From Alphaproteobacteria bacterium 65-37 (GTDB lineage: Bacteria; Pseudomonadota; Alphaproteobacteria; Reyranellales; Reyranellaceae): a stretch of 35,994 bases of DNA. Position numbers and translations under genes: made by a program. Positions 1 through 10,152 of the stretch are shown here, piece after piece. Location: positions 1-35,994 of the forward strand of contig MKRV01000308.1 in NCBI GenBank assembly GCA_001897995.1. Direction: 5' to 3'. The notes under the pieces were generated by a model, which had not been told where the DNA came from, did no database searches, and was given only the letters and a program-made list of their open reading frames with translations. Numbering within the stretch: the stretch's first letter is position 1; the number at the start of each line of letters is the position of its first letter.

Positions 1-2329
<2,329 letters not shown>

Positions 2330-3322
2330 TCAGTGCTCATGAGCGGCACTGCCCTTGCCGATCTCGGCCTTGATGACGAAGCTGTTCTTCGCGGCGTAGG
2401 TGTCGCCCGGCATCAGCCCGAACTTCACCTCGACCCAGTCGGCGTCGCGGTGCCCCAGCTCGACTTCGCGCGGGGTGAAGGTCTCGCCCTCGCGGACGAA
2501 GACCACGGTCTTGCCTTCGAGCGTCTGCAGCGCGCTCGCCTTGACGGCGACCTCGACCGGCGTGGCCGACAGGACGACCCGGCCGTCGACGAACATGCCG
2601 GGCCGCAGCCGGCCGTCGTTGGGCACCACGGCGCGGGCCACGGAGGATTGCGTATCGCTGGTGCCGAGCGGCGAGACATAGTCGATCCGGGCCTGGATCG
2701 GCGCGCCGCCGTCGCCGAGGTCGATCGAGACGGCGTCGCCTACCCGCACGCGGGCGAAATCGCGGCGGTAGACGGCAAAGTCGATCCACACCGTCGACAG
2801 GTCGGCGATGGTGAACAGCGCCCGGCTCTCGGCGGCAAAATCGCCCAGCGTGCCGTCGCGATCGATGATCGTGCCGTCCATCGGCGCCTTCAGATCGTAG
2901 GTCGTGAGGCTCTGGTTGCTTTCGACCGTCGCCAGGATCTCGTCCTTCTTGACCTTGTCGCCCAGCCGCTTGCGCATGCTGCGCACGACACCGGGGAAAC
3001 GCGGCGCCGCCTTGACCAAGGTCTCCTGGTTGGGCTGGATGATGCCGTTCAGCCGCAGCACCTCGTTGAGCTCGCGCGGGCTGGCCTGCAGCAGCTCGAT
3101 CCCCGCCGCCGCAACCTGCGCATCCGTAAGCGTCACACCCTCGCCGCCATGCTCGTGGCCGGCTTCGCCATGGCCCGCTTCGCCGGCCGGCTTGTCGCCG
3201 GTGGACTTGGCGGCCTGGCCGGCCTTGGGGCCGAATTTCGGATCAAACACGTAGTAGGCCGAGGCCGCCACGGCGAGGAGGCAGATCGCGCCGATCACGA
3301 GGGCTCGCAGGATCTTCATCAT
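2330..3322 (-). CDS. czcB: Periplasmic adaptor subunit of heavy-metal RND efflux (CzcB/HlyD family)
   Basis: This is the membrane-fusion protein that links the RND pump to the outer-membrane channel. It has 330 residues, slightly short for the family. An uncleaved N-terminal anchor or signal (about residues 5-25) is followed by a His/Glu/Gly-rich stretch (GHGEAGHEHGGEG, about residues 49-61), a likely metal-binding segment. A barrel-sandwich/lipoyl-like region follows (KAAPRFPGVV ... LKAPMDGTI) and then beta-barrel and membrane-proximal domains. The C-terminus ends AAHEH, a second His cluster. Two consecutive Met codons lie at 3322 and 3319, and the start overlaps the stop of the upstream channel gene (ATGATGA), which indicates translational coupling. 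The His clusters favour a CzcB-like role in divalent cation efflux; the substrate is inferred. Confidence 0.9.
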   Translation of the reverse strand: MMKILRALVIGAICLLAVAASAYYVFDPKFGPKAGQAAKSTGDKPAGEAGHGEAGHEHGGEGVTLTDAQVAAAGIELLQASPRELNEVLRLNGIIQPNQETLVKAAPRFPGVVRSMRKRLGDKVKKDEILATVESNQSLTTYDLKAPMDGTIIDRDGTLGDFAAESRALFTIADLSTVWIDFAVYRRDFARVRVGDAVSIDLGDGGAPIQARIDYVSPLGTSDTQSSVARAVVPNDGRLRPGMFVDGRVVLSATPVEVAVKASALQTLEGKTVVFVREGETFTPREVELGHRDADWVEVKFGLMPGDTYAAKNSFVIKAEIGKGSAAHEH

Positions 3323-4608
3323 CGTGTCCCCGCCTGGGTTACCGGGCTGCCGATCAGGCCTTCGATGGTGGCGACGGCCGTGTGGAAGCTCGCGAGCGCG
3401 TCGTGCTCGAGCAGCTCGGCGCTGGCGACCGTGTTGTAGGCATCGAGGATTTCGAGCAGCGTGAAGCGGCCCTGGCCGTAGCCTTCCTCGATCGTCTTCA
3501 GCGACGCCCGCGCCGCCGGCAGAACGGTCTTGCGCAGAAGATCGAGCTGCTGCAGGGCGCCGTTGGCGCTGTCATGAGCCTTGCCGATTACCGCAAGCAG
3601 GGTGAGCCGATTGACTGCGCGCTCCGACTCGGTCTTCTGCACGTTCTCCTGCGCCTCGCGGATGGCGCCGCGATTGCGGTCGATCACATTGATCGGAATG
3701 GAGACGCCGAACCGAACAGCGTTCTCGTTGGTCTCGGCATAGTTCCTCAAGGCGACGCTGACCGTGACATCGGGCAGCGGCTTCAGGCGGGCCGACAGCA
3801 ACTCGGCATCGCGGCGCGCCCGCACCGCCGTCCACCGCATGAGCTGCGGATTGTCCTCGATGGCGCGGATCAGGCCGTCGAGCGGCGCCGGCCTCACCAG
3901 ACGACCGAAGTCGCCGGTCACTGCCGCGAAGCTCGGCTGATCCAGGTTCATCAGGATGGCAAGCTCGCGGCGCGCCAGCGCCAGCGCCGTCCGCCCCCGC
4001 TCGCGCTCGAGCCGCAGCAGCCCGACTGCCGCCTGGGTCCGCGAGACCTCGGACGGCGAGGACGCCCCGGCTTCGACGCGGCGCTGCATCAACGGGATCA
4101 GCTTTTCCAGGGCGCCGGCCTGACGCTCGAGGATCTGGATGCGCCGCTGCTCCGACAAGGCCTGCACGAAGGCGATCGTCGTCTCGGACAGAAGCTCCAG
4201 CCGGGATGCTTCGCGCTCCCAGCGCATGCTGTCGTAGTCGCCCAGCGCCGCCTGGACGCGGGCATTGCGCTTGCCGCCGAGCTCGAAGAGCTGGCTCAGC
4301 ATCAGGGTCGATTCGGCCTTGCTGACCATCCCGTTGGTGCCCTGCGCGAAATTGTCGACTTCGACGCCGAAGGTCGGATTGGGCAGCGCATTGGCCTGTT
4401 CGCGACGGCCGTCGGCCATGCCGATGTTGCGCTCGGCAACGGCGAGACGCGGGTTGGCGTTGACGGCGCGTTGCAGGGCCTGCTGCAGCGTGAGCGGCCC
4501 CGTTGTCGCGGCCTTGTGGACCTGGCCCTGACCCTGTTGAGCCAGGACAGGCCACGAGCTCGCGACGGCGCACGCCGCAAGAAGCGCCCAGACGGCACGG
4601 ATTGTCAT
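3319..4608 (-). CDS. czcC: Outer-membrane efflux channel, TolC/CzcC family
   Basis: This is the outer-membrane exit duct of the metal efflux complex. The chosen start at 4608 gives a 429-residue protein beginning MTIRAVWALLAACAVASSWPVLA, a clear export signal. LAAC at residues 9-12 also resembles a lipobox, as in CusC-type lipoproteins, but the hydrophobic core before it is short, so ordinary signal-peptidase cleavage after VLA is an equal possibility. The body has the two repeated long helical regions of TolC-like proteins (for example LQQALQRAVNANPRLAVAERN near the start and ENVQKTESERAVNRLTLLAVIGKA in the second half). An in-frame upstream start at 4662 would place 18 residues before the signal and is less likely. 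The gene lies between the small CHLC protein and the adaptor in one operon. Confidence 0.9.
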   Translation of the reverse strand: MTIRAVWALLAACAVASSWPVLAQQGQGQVHKAATTGPLTLQQALQRAVNANPRLAVAERNIGMADGRREQANALPNPTFGVEVDNFAQGTNGMVSKAESTLMLSQLFELGGKRNARVQAALGDYDSMRWEREASRLELLSETTIAFVQALSEQRRIQILERQAGALEKLIPLMQRRVEAGASSPSEVSRTQAAVGLLRLERERGRTALALARRELAILMNLDQPSFAAVTGDFGRLVRPAPLDGLIRAIEDNPQLMRWTAVRARRDAELLSARLKPLPDVTVSVALRNYAETNENAVRFGVSIPINVIDRNRGAIREAQENVQKTESERAVNRLTLLAVIGKAHDSANGALQQLDLLRKTVLPAARASLKTIEEGYGQGRFTLLEILDAYNTVASAELLEHDALASFHTAVATIEGLIGSPVTQAGTR

Positions 4609-4674
4609 CGACGAAACCCCAGAGACCAGTGTTCGACAAGCCACCGGCAAGGCCGGCGGCAAGGACGCAAACGA

Positions 4675-5091
4675 CTAGGTCAGGGCTCGGGGAGGTGGCG
4701 ACGTCGCCGAAGGGCTGAAGGGCAGAAGATCGTGTGCGATCGCCACCGGCACCTGATGGGAGGCTCGCAGCAGCACGACATCCATGGTCGTCGCCGGCAA
4801 CTGGACGACCGAGCAGAGATGGCACTTCTCGACCGTCATGCCGGCGTCGTCGGAGGAGGCGCCGTCGCCGGTGACATCGAGGACGATGGCGACCGGTCCG
4901 ACCTCACGCGCCGAGGCCGTGCCGCAGGTGTGGGTCAGGGTGACCAGCGCGACCAGCAGCGCGCACAGAAGCCGCAGCAGGGCTGCGGACTGCCTGACGA
5001 CGCTGGACAAGGAGGCGCTGGCGCTCACGGCGCGGAGTGAACGCGAGGACCGGCGCCCCGTCAACATGGCAGGCAACATGACAGCGGACAT
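4675..5091 (-). CDS. Small secreted protein with a CHLC cysteine motif leading the metal efflux operon
   Basis: I do not recognise a named family with certainty. The protein has about 138 residues. A Ser/Arg-rich N-terminus is followed by a hydrophobic export segment (LLRLLCALLVALVTL) and a probable cleavage after GTASA. The mature part holds MTVEKCHLCSVVQLPA, a CxxC with an adjacent His, which resembles the short DUF2946-like periplasmic proteins often found beside metal transporters. A metal-sensing or metal-carrying role is inferred from the motif and from its place as first gene of the efflux operon, directly behind an ArsR-type operator. The start is uncertain: ATG codons at 5091, 5079 and 5067 and a GTG at 5103 are all in frame, and none has a clear ribosome-binding site. 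66 nt separate it from the channel gene. Confidence 0.6.
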   Translation of the reverse strand: MSAVMLPAMLTGRRSSRSLRAVSASASLSSVVRQSAALLRLLCALLVALVTLTHTCGTASAREVGPVAIVLDVTGDGASSDDAGMTVEKCHLCSVVQLPATTMDVVLLRASHQVPVAIAHDLLPFSPSATSPPPRALT

Positions 5092-5128
5092 GAATTGTCG
5101 CACGTCGGTTTACTCGTCACTCGAGAGA

Positions 5129-5158
5129 ATCATTCACACAGTTGAATACTTGTTCAAC
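5129..5158 (-). promoter_or_regulatory. ArsR/SmtB-type operator overlapping a promoter of the metal efflux operon
   Basis: A perfect inverted repeat GTTGAA-N6-TTCAAC spans 5141-5158. It contains TGAA-N6-TTCA, the spacing of the 12-2-12 operators bound by ArsR/SmtB metal-sensing repressors. On the minus strand TTGAAC (5152-5157) and AATGAT (5129-5134) are separated by 17 nt and make a plausible sigma-70-like -35/-10 pair, so a bound repressor would cover the -35 box. A second, perfect TTGACA lies at 5173-5178 on the same strand but lacks a good -10. No arsR-like gene is in the window. Confidence 0.5.
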
Positions 5159-5174
5159 TATTCACTGTCTGTTG

Positions 5175-6047
5175 TCAACCCTGCAGCGCGATCGACATGC
5201 CGAACCGCCGCGTCGCCCCCGGTGCGATGGCGACCATGCCGGGCTTGTCGGCCAGTTCGCCGTCGAACGTTTCGGGGCTGGCATAGCCCTGCCAGGGCTC
5301 GATGCAGAGATAGCCGGCGCCCGGCTTGGTCCAGAGGCCAAGTTGGGGCATGTCCGGGAAGGTGACCCCGAGCGACCGGTGGCCAGGCGCGCCGTAGGTC
5401 AGGGCGCGGCTGCGGAGCTCGTCGAAGATCAGCGCATCGTCGCGAAACAGCCCATCCTGTAGGGCGAGCCGGCGTCCCGCGACGGGAGTCGGGTGAGCGA
5501 CGGGGCTGAGCAGGTTGTTGGCCAGCCGGCGGACCGGCGCCGGCTCGTCGTGCTCGAAGACGATCTCGTATGCCTCGCGCGCGCCGCCATAGGGCAGCGG
5601 CCAGCGCAACGCCGGATGGAAGCCGAACGAGGCCGGCATCGTTCCGTCGCCCCGGTTGGTCACCTCGGCAGTGATATGCAGCGCGCCACCCTCGACGCGA
5701 TAGGTGACGTCGAGCCGGAATTCGAAGGGATACTGCCGGCGCGTGGCGTCGGACGCGTCGAGCCGCCAGGTGCAGTGCGCCCTTTCAGCCGCGACCAGCG
5801 CGAAGCGCGAGGTGCGGGCAACACCGTGTCGGGGAATGTCGTAGAGCGTGCCGTCGACCTTGATCTGCTTGCCCTTGGTTTCGCCGACCAGCGGGAACAG
5901 AAGCGGCGCGCGGCCCGCCCACACGGCGGGATCGCCATTCCACAGAAGATCGGCACCGTTGCCGTCCTGCAGGCGCTGCAGCTCCGCGCCGGCGGCGGAA
6001 ATCTGCGCACTGAGAGAGGAATCCGAAATCGAAACGAGATCAACCAT
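5175..6047 (-). CDS. Aldose 1-epimerase family protein
   Basis: This is a cytosolic sugar mutarotase-fold protein of 290 residues, the usual length of the LacX-like/aldose-epimerase group. It shows the family signatures in order: LLFPLVGETKG (about residues 48-58), the catalytic-type His in IPRHGVAR, GFHPALRWPLP in the middle, and CIEPWQGYASP near the C-terminus, which carries the usual acidic residue. There is no signal peptide (MVDLVSISDSSLSAQISAAG). It would interconvert alpha and beta anomers of a hexose or act on a related sugar; the substrate cannot be read from sequence. It is the last gene of a minus-strand run with the dehydrogenase and the SulP transporter, separated from the dehydrogenase by about 85 nt, so co-transcription is possible but not shown. 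Its 3' end abuts the promoter of the metal efflux operon. Confidence 0.85.
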   Translation of the reverse strand: MVDLVSISDSSLSAQISAAGAELQRLQDGNGADLLWNGDPAVWAGRAPLLFPLVGETKGKQIKVDGTLYDIPRHGVARTSRFALVAAERAHCTWRLDASDATRRQYPFEFRLDVTYRVEGGALHITAEVTNRGDGTMPASFGFHPALRWPLPYGGAREAYEIVFEHDEPAPVRRLANNLLSPVAHPTPVAGRRLALQDGLFRDDALIFDELRSRALTYGAPGHRSLGVTFPDMPQLGLWTKPGAGYLCIEPWQGYASPETFDGELADKPGMVAIAPGATRRFGMSIALQG

Positions 6048-6132
6048 GTCCCATCATGGTTGGGCCGCGACGTGCCGGGAAGGGCGGAAATAAAACAGCC
6101 GCGTTACGCTCTCGCCCCCGGCGGCGACGCCC

Positions 6133-7161
6133 TCAGCCCATGCGGCCGACGTCATTGCGCAGCGGAGCGCCGGCCCGAAAGCGCGCCAGATTGTCGAGGA
6201 AGATCTGCAGGATCGCTTCGTTCTGACCCAGCGAATGGCTGGCGGTATGCGGCGAGACCAGAACATTGGGCAGATCCCAGACCGGTGACGCCGCATCGAG
6301 CGGCTCATGCTCGAACACGTCGAGATAGGCGCCGGCCAGGTGACCGGTCTGCAGGGCCGCGACGATGTCCCGCTCCACGGCGATCTCGCCGCGCGAGACG
6401 TTGATCAGGTGCCCGCCGCGCGGCATTGCCGCGAACAGGGCCGCGTTGGCGAGGCCCCGGGTCAACGGCGACGCGGGGCAGCACAGGATCAACCAGTCCG
6501 CCTGCGGCAGCACGCCGGCCAGGTCGCCATAGGAGACAGTGCGATCGCACGGCGCCACCGGCACCGCCGTGCGCCGCGCGCCCACGACCGTCATGCCGAG
6601 CATCTTGAGGAATGTCGCGATATGCTGCCCGATCGGCCCGAGGCCCACGATCACCGCGCACTGGCCTTTGAGATCCCGGGGCGACCTTTCCCCGAGCCGC
6701 GGTTCCCAGGCATGCCGGCGTTGCGCGTCCGCCAGCAACGGAAAGCGCCGATTGAGCGCGATCACCGCCCCCAGCACGCTGTGCGCGACGGTCAAGGCGG
6801 TGGCGCCTGAGGCCGTCGTCACCGTCACGCCGCGGTCCCGTAGCTCGCGATAGATCGGCCGCTCCGCCCCTGCCGGATGGATCTGCAGCCATTTCAGCTG
6901 CGGTGCCTTGCGCAGCACGGCCTGGAAGCCCTGCAGCTCAGCTGTGTCGTTATCCTTGCTCGACTTGCCCGTGACCTCGCGGGTCATGAAGGCGATATCG
7001 GCGTCGCAGGGGCCCGCCGCCGCCAGCGCGTCCTCGGCGGTGACGAAGGAGAGCTCACCCGTCGGGACGGCCCGCTCGATGCTGGTGCCCCAGGTCCGCA
7101 GCGCAAAGCTCGAGACGAGGAGTTTCAGGGGAAGGTGGGGGAATCGTGCCGATGCATCCAT
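6133..7161 (-). CDS. D-isomer-specific 2-hydroxyacid dehydrogenase family protein
   Basis: This is an NAD(P)-dependent oxidoreductase that reduces 2-keto acids or oxidises D-2-hydroxy acids. From the ATG at 7161 it has 342 residues. The nucleotide-binding domain carries GLGPIG (residues 173-178) and a basic ARR just beyond the second strand, which suggests NADP over NAD. The expected catalytic set is present: Arg257 in INVSRGE, Glu286 in FEHEPL and His305 in VSPHTASH. The catalytic domain is split N- and C-terminally as usual. An in-frame TTG at 7194, immediately after the stop of the SulP gene, could extend it by 11 residues, but the extra residues are unlike the family. The tight join to the transporter gene suggests one operon. 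The substrate is unknown; a role in organic acid use would fit the neighbouring TRAP transporter, but that is inference. Confidence 0.88.
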   Translation of the reverse strand: MDASARFPHLPLKLLVSSFALRTWGTSIERAVPTGELSFVTAEDALAAAGPCDADIAFMTREVTGKSSKDNDTAELQGFQAVLRKAPQLKWLQIHPAGAERPIYRELRDRGVTVTTASGATALTVAHSVLGAVIALNRRFPLLADAQRRHAWEPRLGERSPRDLKGQCAVIVGLGPIGQHIATFLKMLGMTVVGARRTAVPVAPCDRTVSYGDLAGVLPQADWLILCCPASPLTRGLANAALFAAMPRGGHLINVSRGEIAVERDIVAALQTGHLAGAYLDVFEHEPLDAASPVWDLPNVLVSPHTASHSLGQNEAILQIFLDNLARFRAGAPLRNDVGRMG

Positions 7162-7194
7162 ATCGCGACCATACCGCGATAAGTCGTGCAACAA

Positions 7195-8898
7195 TCATGC
7201 CCCGTTCGCGGCGGCGTGTGCCACCCGCACGGCGTCTTCGATCCGCGGCAGGTAGCGGACGTGCGGTCGACGGGCGCCCGCCTGCAGCAGCGCATGACGC
7301 ACCACCGGCGTGGCGCCGGTGACGAAGACACGGATGCCGTGGCGGCCGGCCTTGCGGCCGATGCCGGCAATGACGTTGGCGGCCGTCGAATCGATGAAGG
7401 GCACGGCCGAGAAGTCGATCACGAAGGCCTTGCGCTCGTCGGCGATGCGGTCGAGCACCGCGCCGATGGTCGAGGCCGTGCCAAAGAAGAATGCACCCGA
7501 CAGGCGATAGACGACGACATTGCGGTCCGTCGCCAGGGTGGGATCGTAAGGCTGCCGCGGATCGACGGTGTCGACGCGATCCGGCGGCACCAGCGGCAGG
7601 CGTTCCTCGACCCCGGTCGCCATGGACATGCGATGGATGAAGAGGGCGGCGCCCAGGGCGAAGCCCACCACGATGCCCTCGGCGAGATCGCGAAAGACGG
7701 TGAGGCCGAAGGTCGCCAGCAGCACCACGGCATCGCCGCGCGACGAGCGCAGCAGGGCCGCGAACTCGTGCTTCTCCGCCATGTTCCAGGCCACCAGCAC
7801 CAGCACGCCGGCCAGTGCCGCGAGCGGAATATAGGCCGCCAGTGGTGCTGCCAGCAGCATGAAGCCCAGCAGGAAGGCCGAGTGCAGCATGCCGGCGACA
7901 GGGCTGCGGGCGCCGGCGCGCACGTTGGTGGCGGTGCGCGCAATGGTGCCGGTGGCAGGAATGCCGCCGAACAGCGCGGCGCCGATATTGGCAAAGCCCT
8001 GCGCCACCAGCTCGCAGTTGGAGCGATGGCGGCGCCCGGTCATGCCGTCGGCAACGACCGCGGAGAGCAGCGATTCGATGGCGCCCAGCAAGGCGAAGGC
8101 CACGGCGTCGGGCAGCACGGCCTCGACCTTCGTCCAGGACAAGTCGGGGAGCCGCGGCGCCGGCAGCATCGAGGGGATGCCGCCAAAGCGGCTGCCAATC
8201 GTCTCGACCGGCAGCCCGAGCAGCCCGGCGGCGACCGAGGCGACGGCGACGGCGATCAGCATACCGGGCCAGGTCGGCCGCAGCCGCTTCAGCCCGAGGA
8301 TCAGGCCGACGACCAGCAGGGCGACGGCGACGGCCGCCGGGCTGATCGTGGGAAGCGCGGGGATCAGCGCTTCGATCTTGGCGATCAGGGGACCGGGTTC
8401 CTTGCCGGCCAGCGAAAGGCCGAGCAGGTCCTTCACCTGGCTCGCCAGGATGATCACGGCGATGCCGGCCGTGAAGCCGACCGTCACCGGATAGGGAATG
8501 AACTTGATGAAGGTGCCCAGCCGCAGCGCCCCGGCCAGGGTGAGGAACAGGCCGGCCAGCAGGGTCGCCAGCAGCATGCCCTCGACGCCGTGCCGCTCCA
8601 CGCAGGCGGCGACCAGGACGATGAAAGCGCCGGCCGGACCACCCACCTGGAAGCGGCTGCCACCCAGCGCCGAGATCAGAAAACCGCCGACGATGGCGGT
8701 GAACAAGCCGCGCTCCGGGCCGGTGCCGGACGCAATGGCGATCGCCATGGAAAGCGGCAGGGCCACGATGGCGACCGTCAGCCCGGCCACCACGTCGGCG
8801 CGCAAGGCCGTGAGCCCATAGCCTTCCCGCAGGACGGTGAGGAGCTTGGGGGCGAACAAGGCCGAAGAGGAACCTGGAGTGGAAACGCCGATCGACAT
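7195..8898 (-). CDS. SulP-family inorganic anion transporter with C-terminal STAS domain
   Basis: This is an inner-membrane anion carrier of 567 residues, a normal length for bacterial SulP proteins. The N-terminus has the family signature around ADVVAGLTVAIVALPLSMAIA, then GSRFQVGGPAGAFIVLV in the transport core, followed by further membrane helices to about residue 430. The C-terminal 120 residues form a cytoplasmic STAS domain (YRLSGAFFFGTA ... FVIDFSAVPFIDSTAANVI), including the conserved DST turn. Family members carry sulfate, bicarbonate or dicarboxylates; the substrate here cannot be decided. The ATG at 8898 lies just after an AT-rich stretch (8899-8930) that is the natural promoter zone. 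The stop is directly adjacent to the start region of the dehydrogenase, so the two are likely co-expressed. Confidence 0.93.
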   Translation of the reverse strand: MSIGVSTPGSSSALFAPKLLTVLREGYGLTALRADVVAGLTVAIVALPLSMAIAIASGTGPERGLFTAIVGGFLISALGGSRFQVGGPAGAFIVLVAACVERHGVEGMLLATLLAGLFLTLAGALRLGTFIKFIPYPVTVGFTAGIAVIILASQVKDLLGLSLAGKEPGPLIAKIEALIPALPTISPAAVAVALLVVGLILGLKRLRPTWPGMLIAVAVASVAAGLLGLPVETIGSRFGGIPSMLPAPRLPDLSWTKVEAVLPDAVAFALLGAIESLLSAVVADGMTGRRHRSNCELVAQGFANIGAALFGGIPATGTIARTATNVRAGARSPVAGMLHSAFLLGFMLLAAPLAAYIPLAALAGVLVLVAWNMAEKHEFAALLRSSRGDAVVLLATFGLTVFRDLAEGIVVGFALGAALFIHRMSMATGVEERLPLVPPDRVDTVDPRQPYDPTLATDRNVVVYRLSGAFFFGTASTIGAVLDRIADERKAFVIDFSAVPFIDSTAANVIAGIGRKAGRHGIRVFVTGATPVVRHALLQAGARRPHVRYLPRIEDAVRVAHAAANGA

Positions 8899-8982
8899 TT
8901 AACTAAAAATTTGTGTATTACTCAATCAAGCCTAACGCCTGGCGGTGGCCTGGCGCAAGGCCCGCTTTAGCGATGCTTCGAT

Positions 8983-8995
8983 GTTGTCAGACAAC
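8983..8995. promoter_or_regulatory. Palindromic operator candidate (GntR/FadR type) upstream of the TRAP operon
   Basis: GTTGTC-A-GACAAC is a perfect 6-1-6 palindrome in the 182-bp region between the divergent SulP gene and dctP. It contains TTGTCNGACAA, a form typical of FadR-subgroup GntR regulators, which often control organic-acid TRAP transporters. It lies 86 nt upstream of the dctP start. No regulator gene is present in the window, so the binding protein is unknown. Confidence 0.45.
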
Positions 8996-9080
8996 TTCTC
9001 GCATCTCTCCTGAATCGCATGCATAGTCGCTGAAGGTCCCGGTCAGCGAACCCAACAACAGGACCGTCGGAGGAAAGACC

Positions 9081-10076
9081 ATGAAGCGCAGACATCTGGT
9101 CGGCGGCCTGGCGGCCGCGACCATCGCCAGCCCGTTCGTTCGTTCGGCCTATGCCCAGGCACCGCTCACCCTGAACGGCGCCGTGCAGTTCAACGACGAC
9201 CATGCCTTCAACAAGACGCTGCTCAAGTTCGAAGAGCTGGTGAAGAAGTATTACGGCAAGCCGATCAACTTCACCCTGCACCGCAATTCGTCACTCGGCC
9301 TCGAGAAGCAGTATTTCGAGTACATGGCGCAGGGCAAGGCGGTGGATTACGGCATCGTCTCGCCGGCCCACATGTCGACCTTCTCCAAGGCGGCGCCCTT
9401 CATCGACGCGCCCTTCCTGTTCCGCGACCTCGCGCAATGGAACAAGGTGCTCGACGGCGACATGCTGAAGCCGATCGCCGACGAGATCGCCAAGAAGGCC
9501 GACGTCATGCTGATCGGCTATGCCGGCGGCGGCGTGCGCAACATCTTCGTCAACAAGCCGGTGAGCAACCTGGCCGAGATCAAGGGCCTCAAGGTGCGCG
9601 TCCAGGGCGCGCCGATCTGGTCCAAGACCTTCGCCGCCGTGGGCATGTCGCCGACCGTCATCGCCTACAACGAGATCTACAACGCTATCCAGAACAACGT
9701 GATCTCAGCCGGCGAGAACGAGGCGGCCGGCGTCGAGACCATGAAGTTCTACGAGGTGGCGCCCAACCTCGCGATGACCGAGCACGCCATCACCATCCGG
9801 CCGGTCTGCTTCTCCGGCAAGACCTTCAAGACCCTGCCCAAGGACCTGCAGGAGGCCGTCCTCAAGGCGGGCAAGGAAGCGGGCGCCTACGGTCGCCAGG
9901 TCGAAAGCTCGGAAGACGAGCAGAAGCTGGTCGCGCTCGAGAAGGCCGGCAAGCTGAAGCGCATCCCCTTCAAGGATCGCGCCGAAATGAAGAAGCTGGC
10001 CGACCCGGTGATGGCGGCCTACGCCAAGGAGATCGGCGCCGACGGCATCTTCGGTCAAATCGTCGCCACCAATTAG
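9081..10076 (+). CDS. dctP: TRAP transporter solute-binding protein, DctP family
   Basis: This is the periplasmic receptor of a tripartite ATP-independent (TRAP) transporter, with 331 residues. The N-terminus MKRRHLVGGLAAATIASPF has a twin-arginine-like pair before a hydrophobic core and cleavage near AYAQA, so export by Tat or Sec is possible. The mature protein shows the DctP fold signatures: NSSLGLEKQYFEYMAQGKAV, the ligand-carboxylate-binding Arg region LKVRVQGAP, and NVISAGENE, where the family usually has a short G-E-N/P block. A clear ribosome-binding site (GGAGGAAA) precedes the ATG at 9081. The ligand is probably an organic acid anion, because the conserved Arg coordinates a carboxylate, but its identity cannot be read. 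It is the first gene of a dctPQM operon. Confidence 0.94.
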   Translation: MKRRHLVGGLAAATIASPFVRSAYAQAPLTLNGAVQFNDDHAFNKTLLKFEELVKKYYGKPINFTLHRNSSLGLEKQYFEYMAQGKAVDYGIVSPAHMSTFSKAAPFIDAPFLFRDLAQWNKVLDGDMLKPIADEIAKKADVMLIGYAGGGVRNIFVNKPVSNLAEIKGLKVRVQGAPIWSKTFAAVGMSPTVIAYNEIYNAIQNNVISAGENEAAGVETMKFYEVAPNLAMTEHAITIRPVCFSGKTFKTLPKDLQEAVLKAGKEAGAYGRQVESSEDEQKLVALEKAGKLKRIPFKDRAEMKKLADPVMAAYAKEIGADGIFGQIVATN

Positions 10077-10102
10077 ATCGTCGTCGCCCCTTGATGCGTC
10101 CT

Positions 10103-10130
10103 GCGCAGCGGAGCCACGCCTCCGCTGCGC
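10103..10130 (+). other. Strong intercistronic hairpin between dctP and dctQ
   Basis: Two perfect 11-bp arms (GCGCAGCGGAG and its complement at 10120-10130) enclose a 6-nt loop in the 76-bp dctP-dctQ gap. No T-run follows, so it is not a standard terminator. Hairpins placed after binding-protein genes commonly protect that transcript segment or cause partial termination, giving more receptor than permease. That role is inferred here. Confidence 0.6.
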
Positions 10131-10152
10131 TTCCTCCCAGAATGGATTTCCG

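Noticed and set aside
7162..7194. TTG start for the hydroxyacid dehydrogenase
   Set aside because: Possible because it abuts the SulP stop, but there is no ribosome-binding site and the added residues do not resemble the family; ATG 7161 is preferred.
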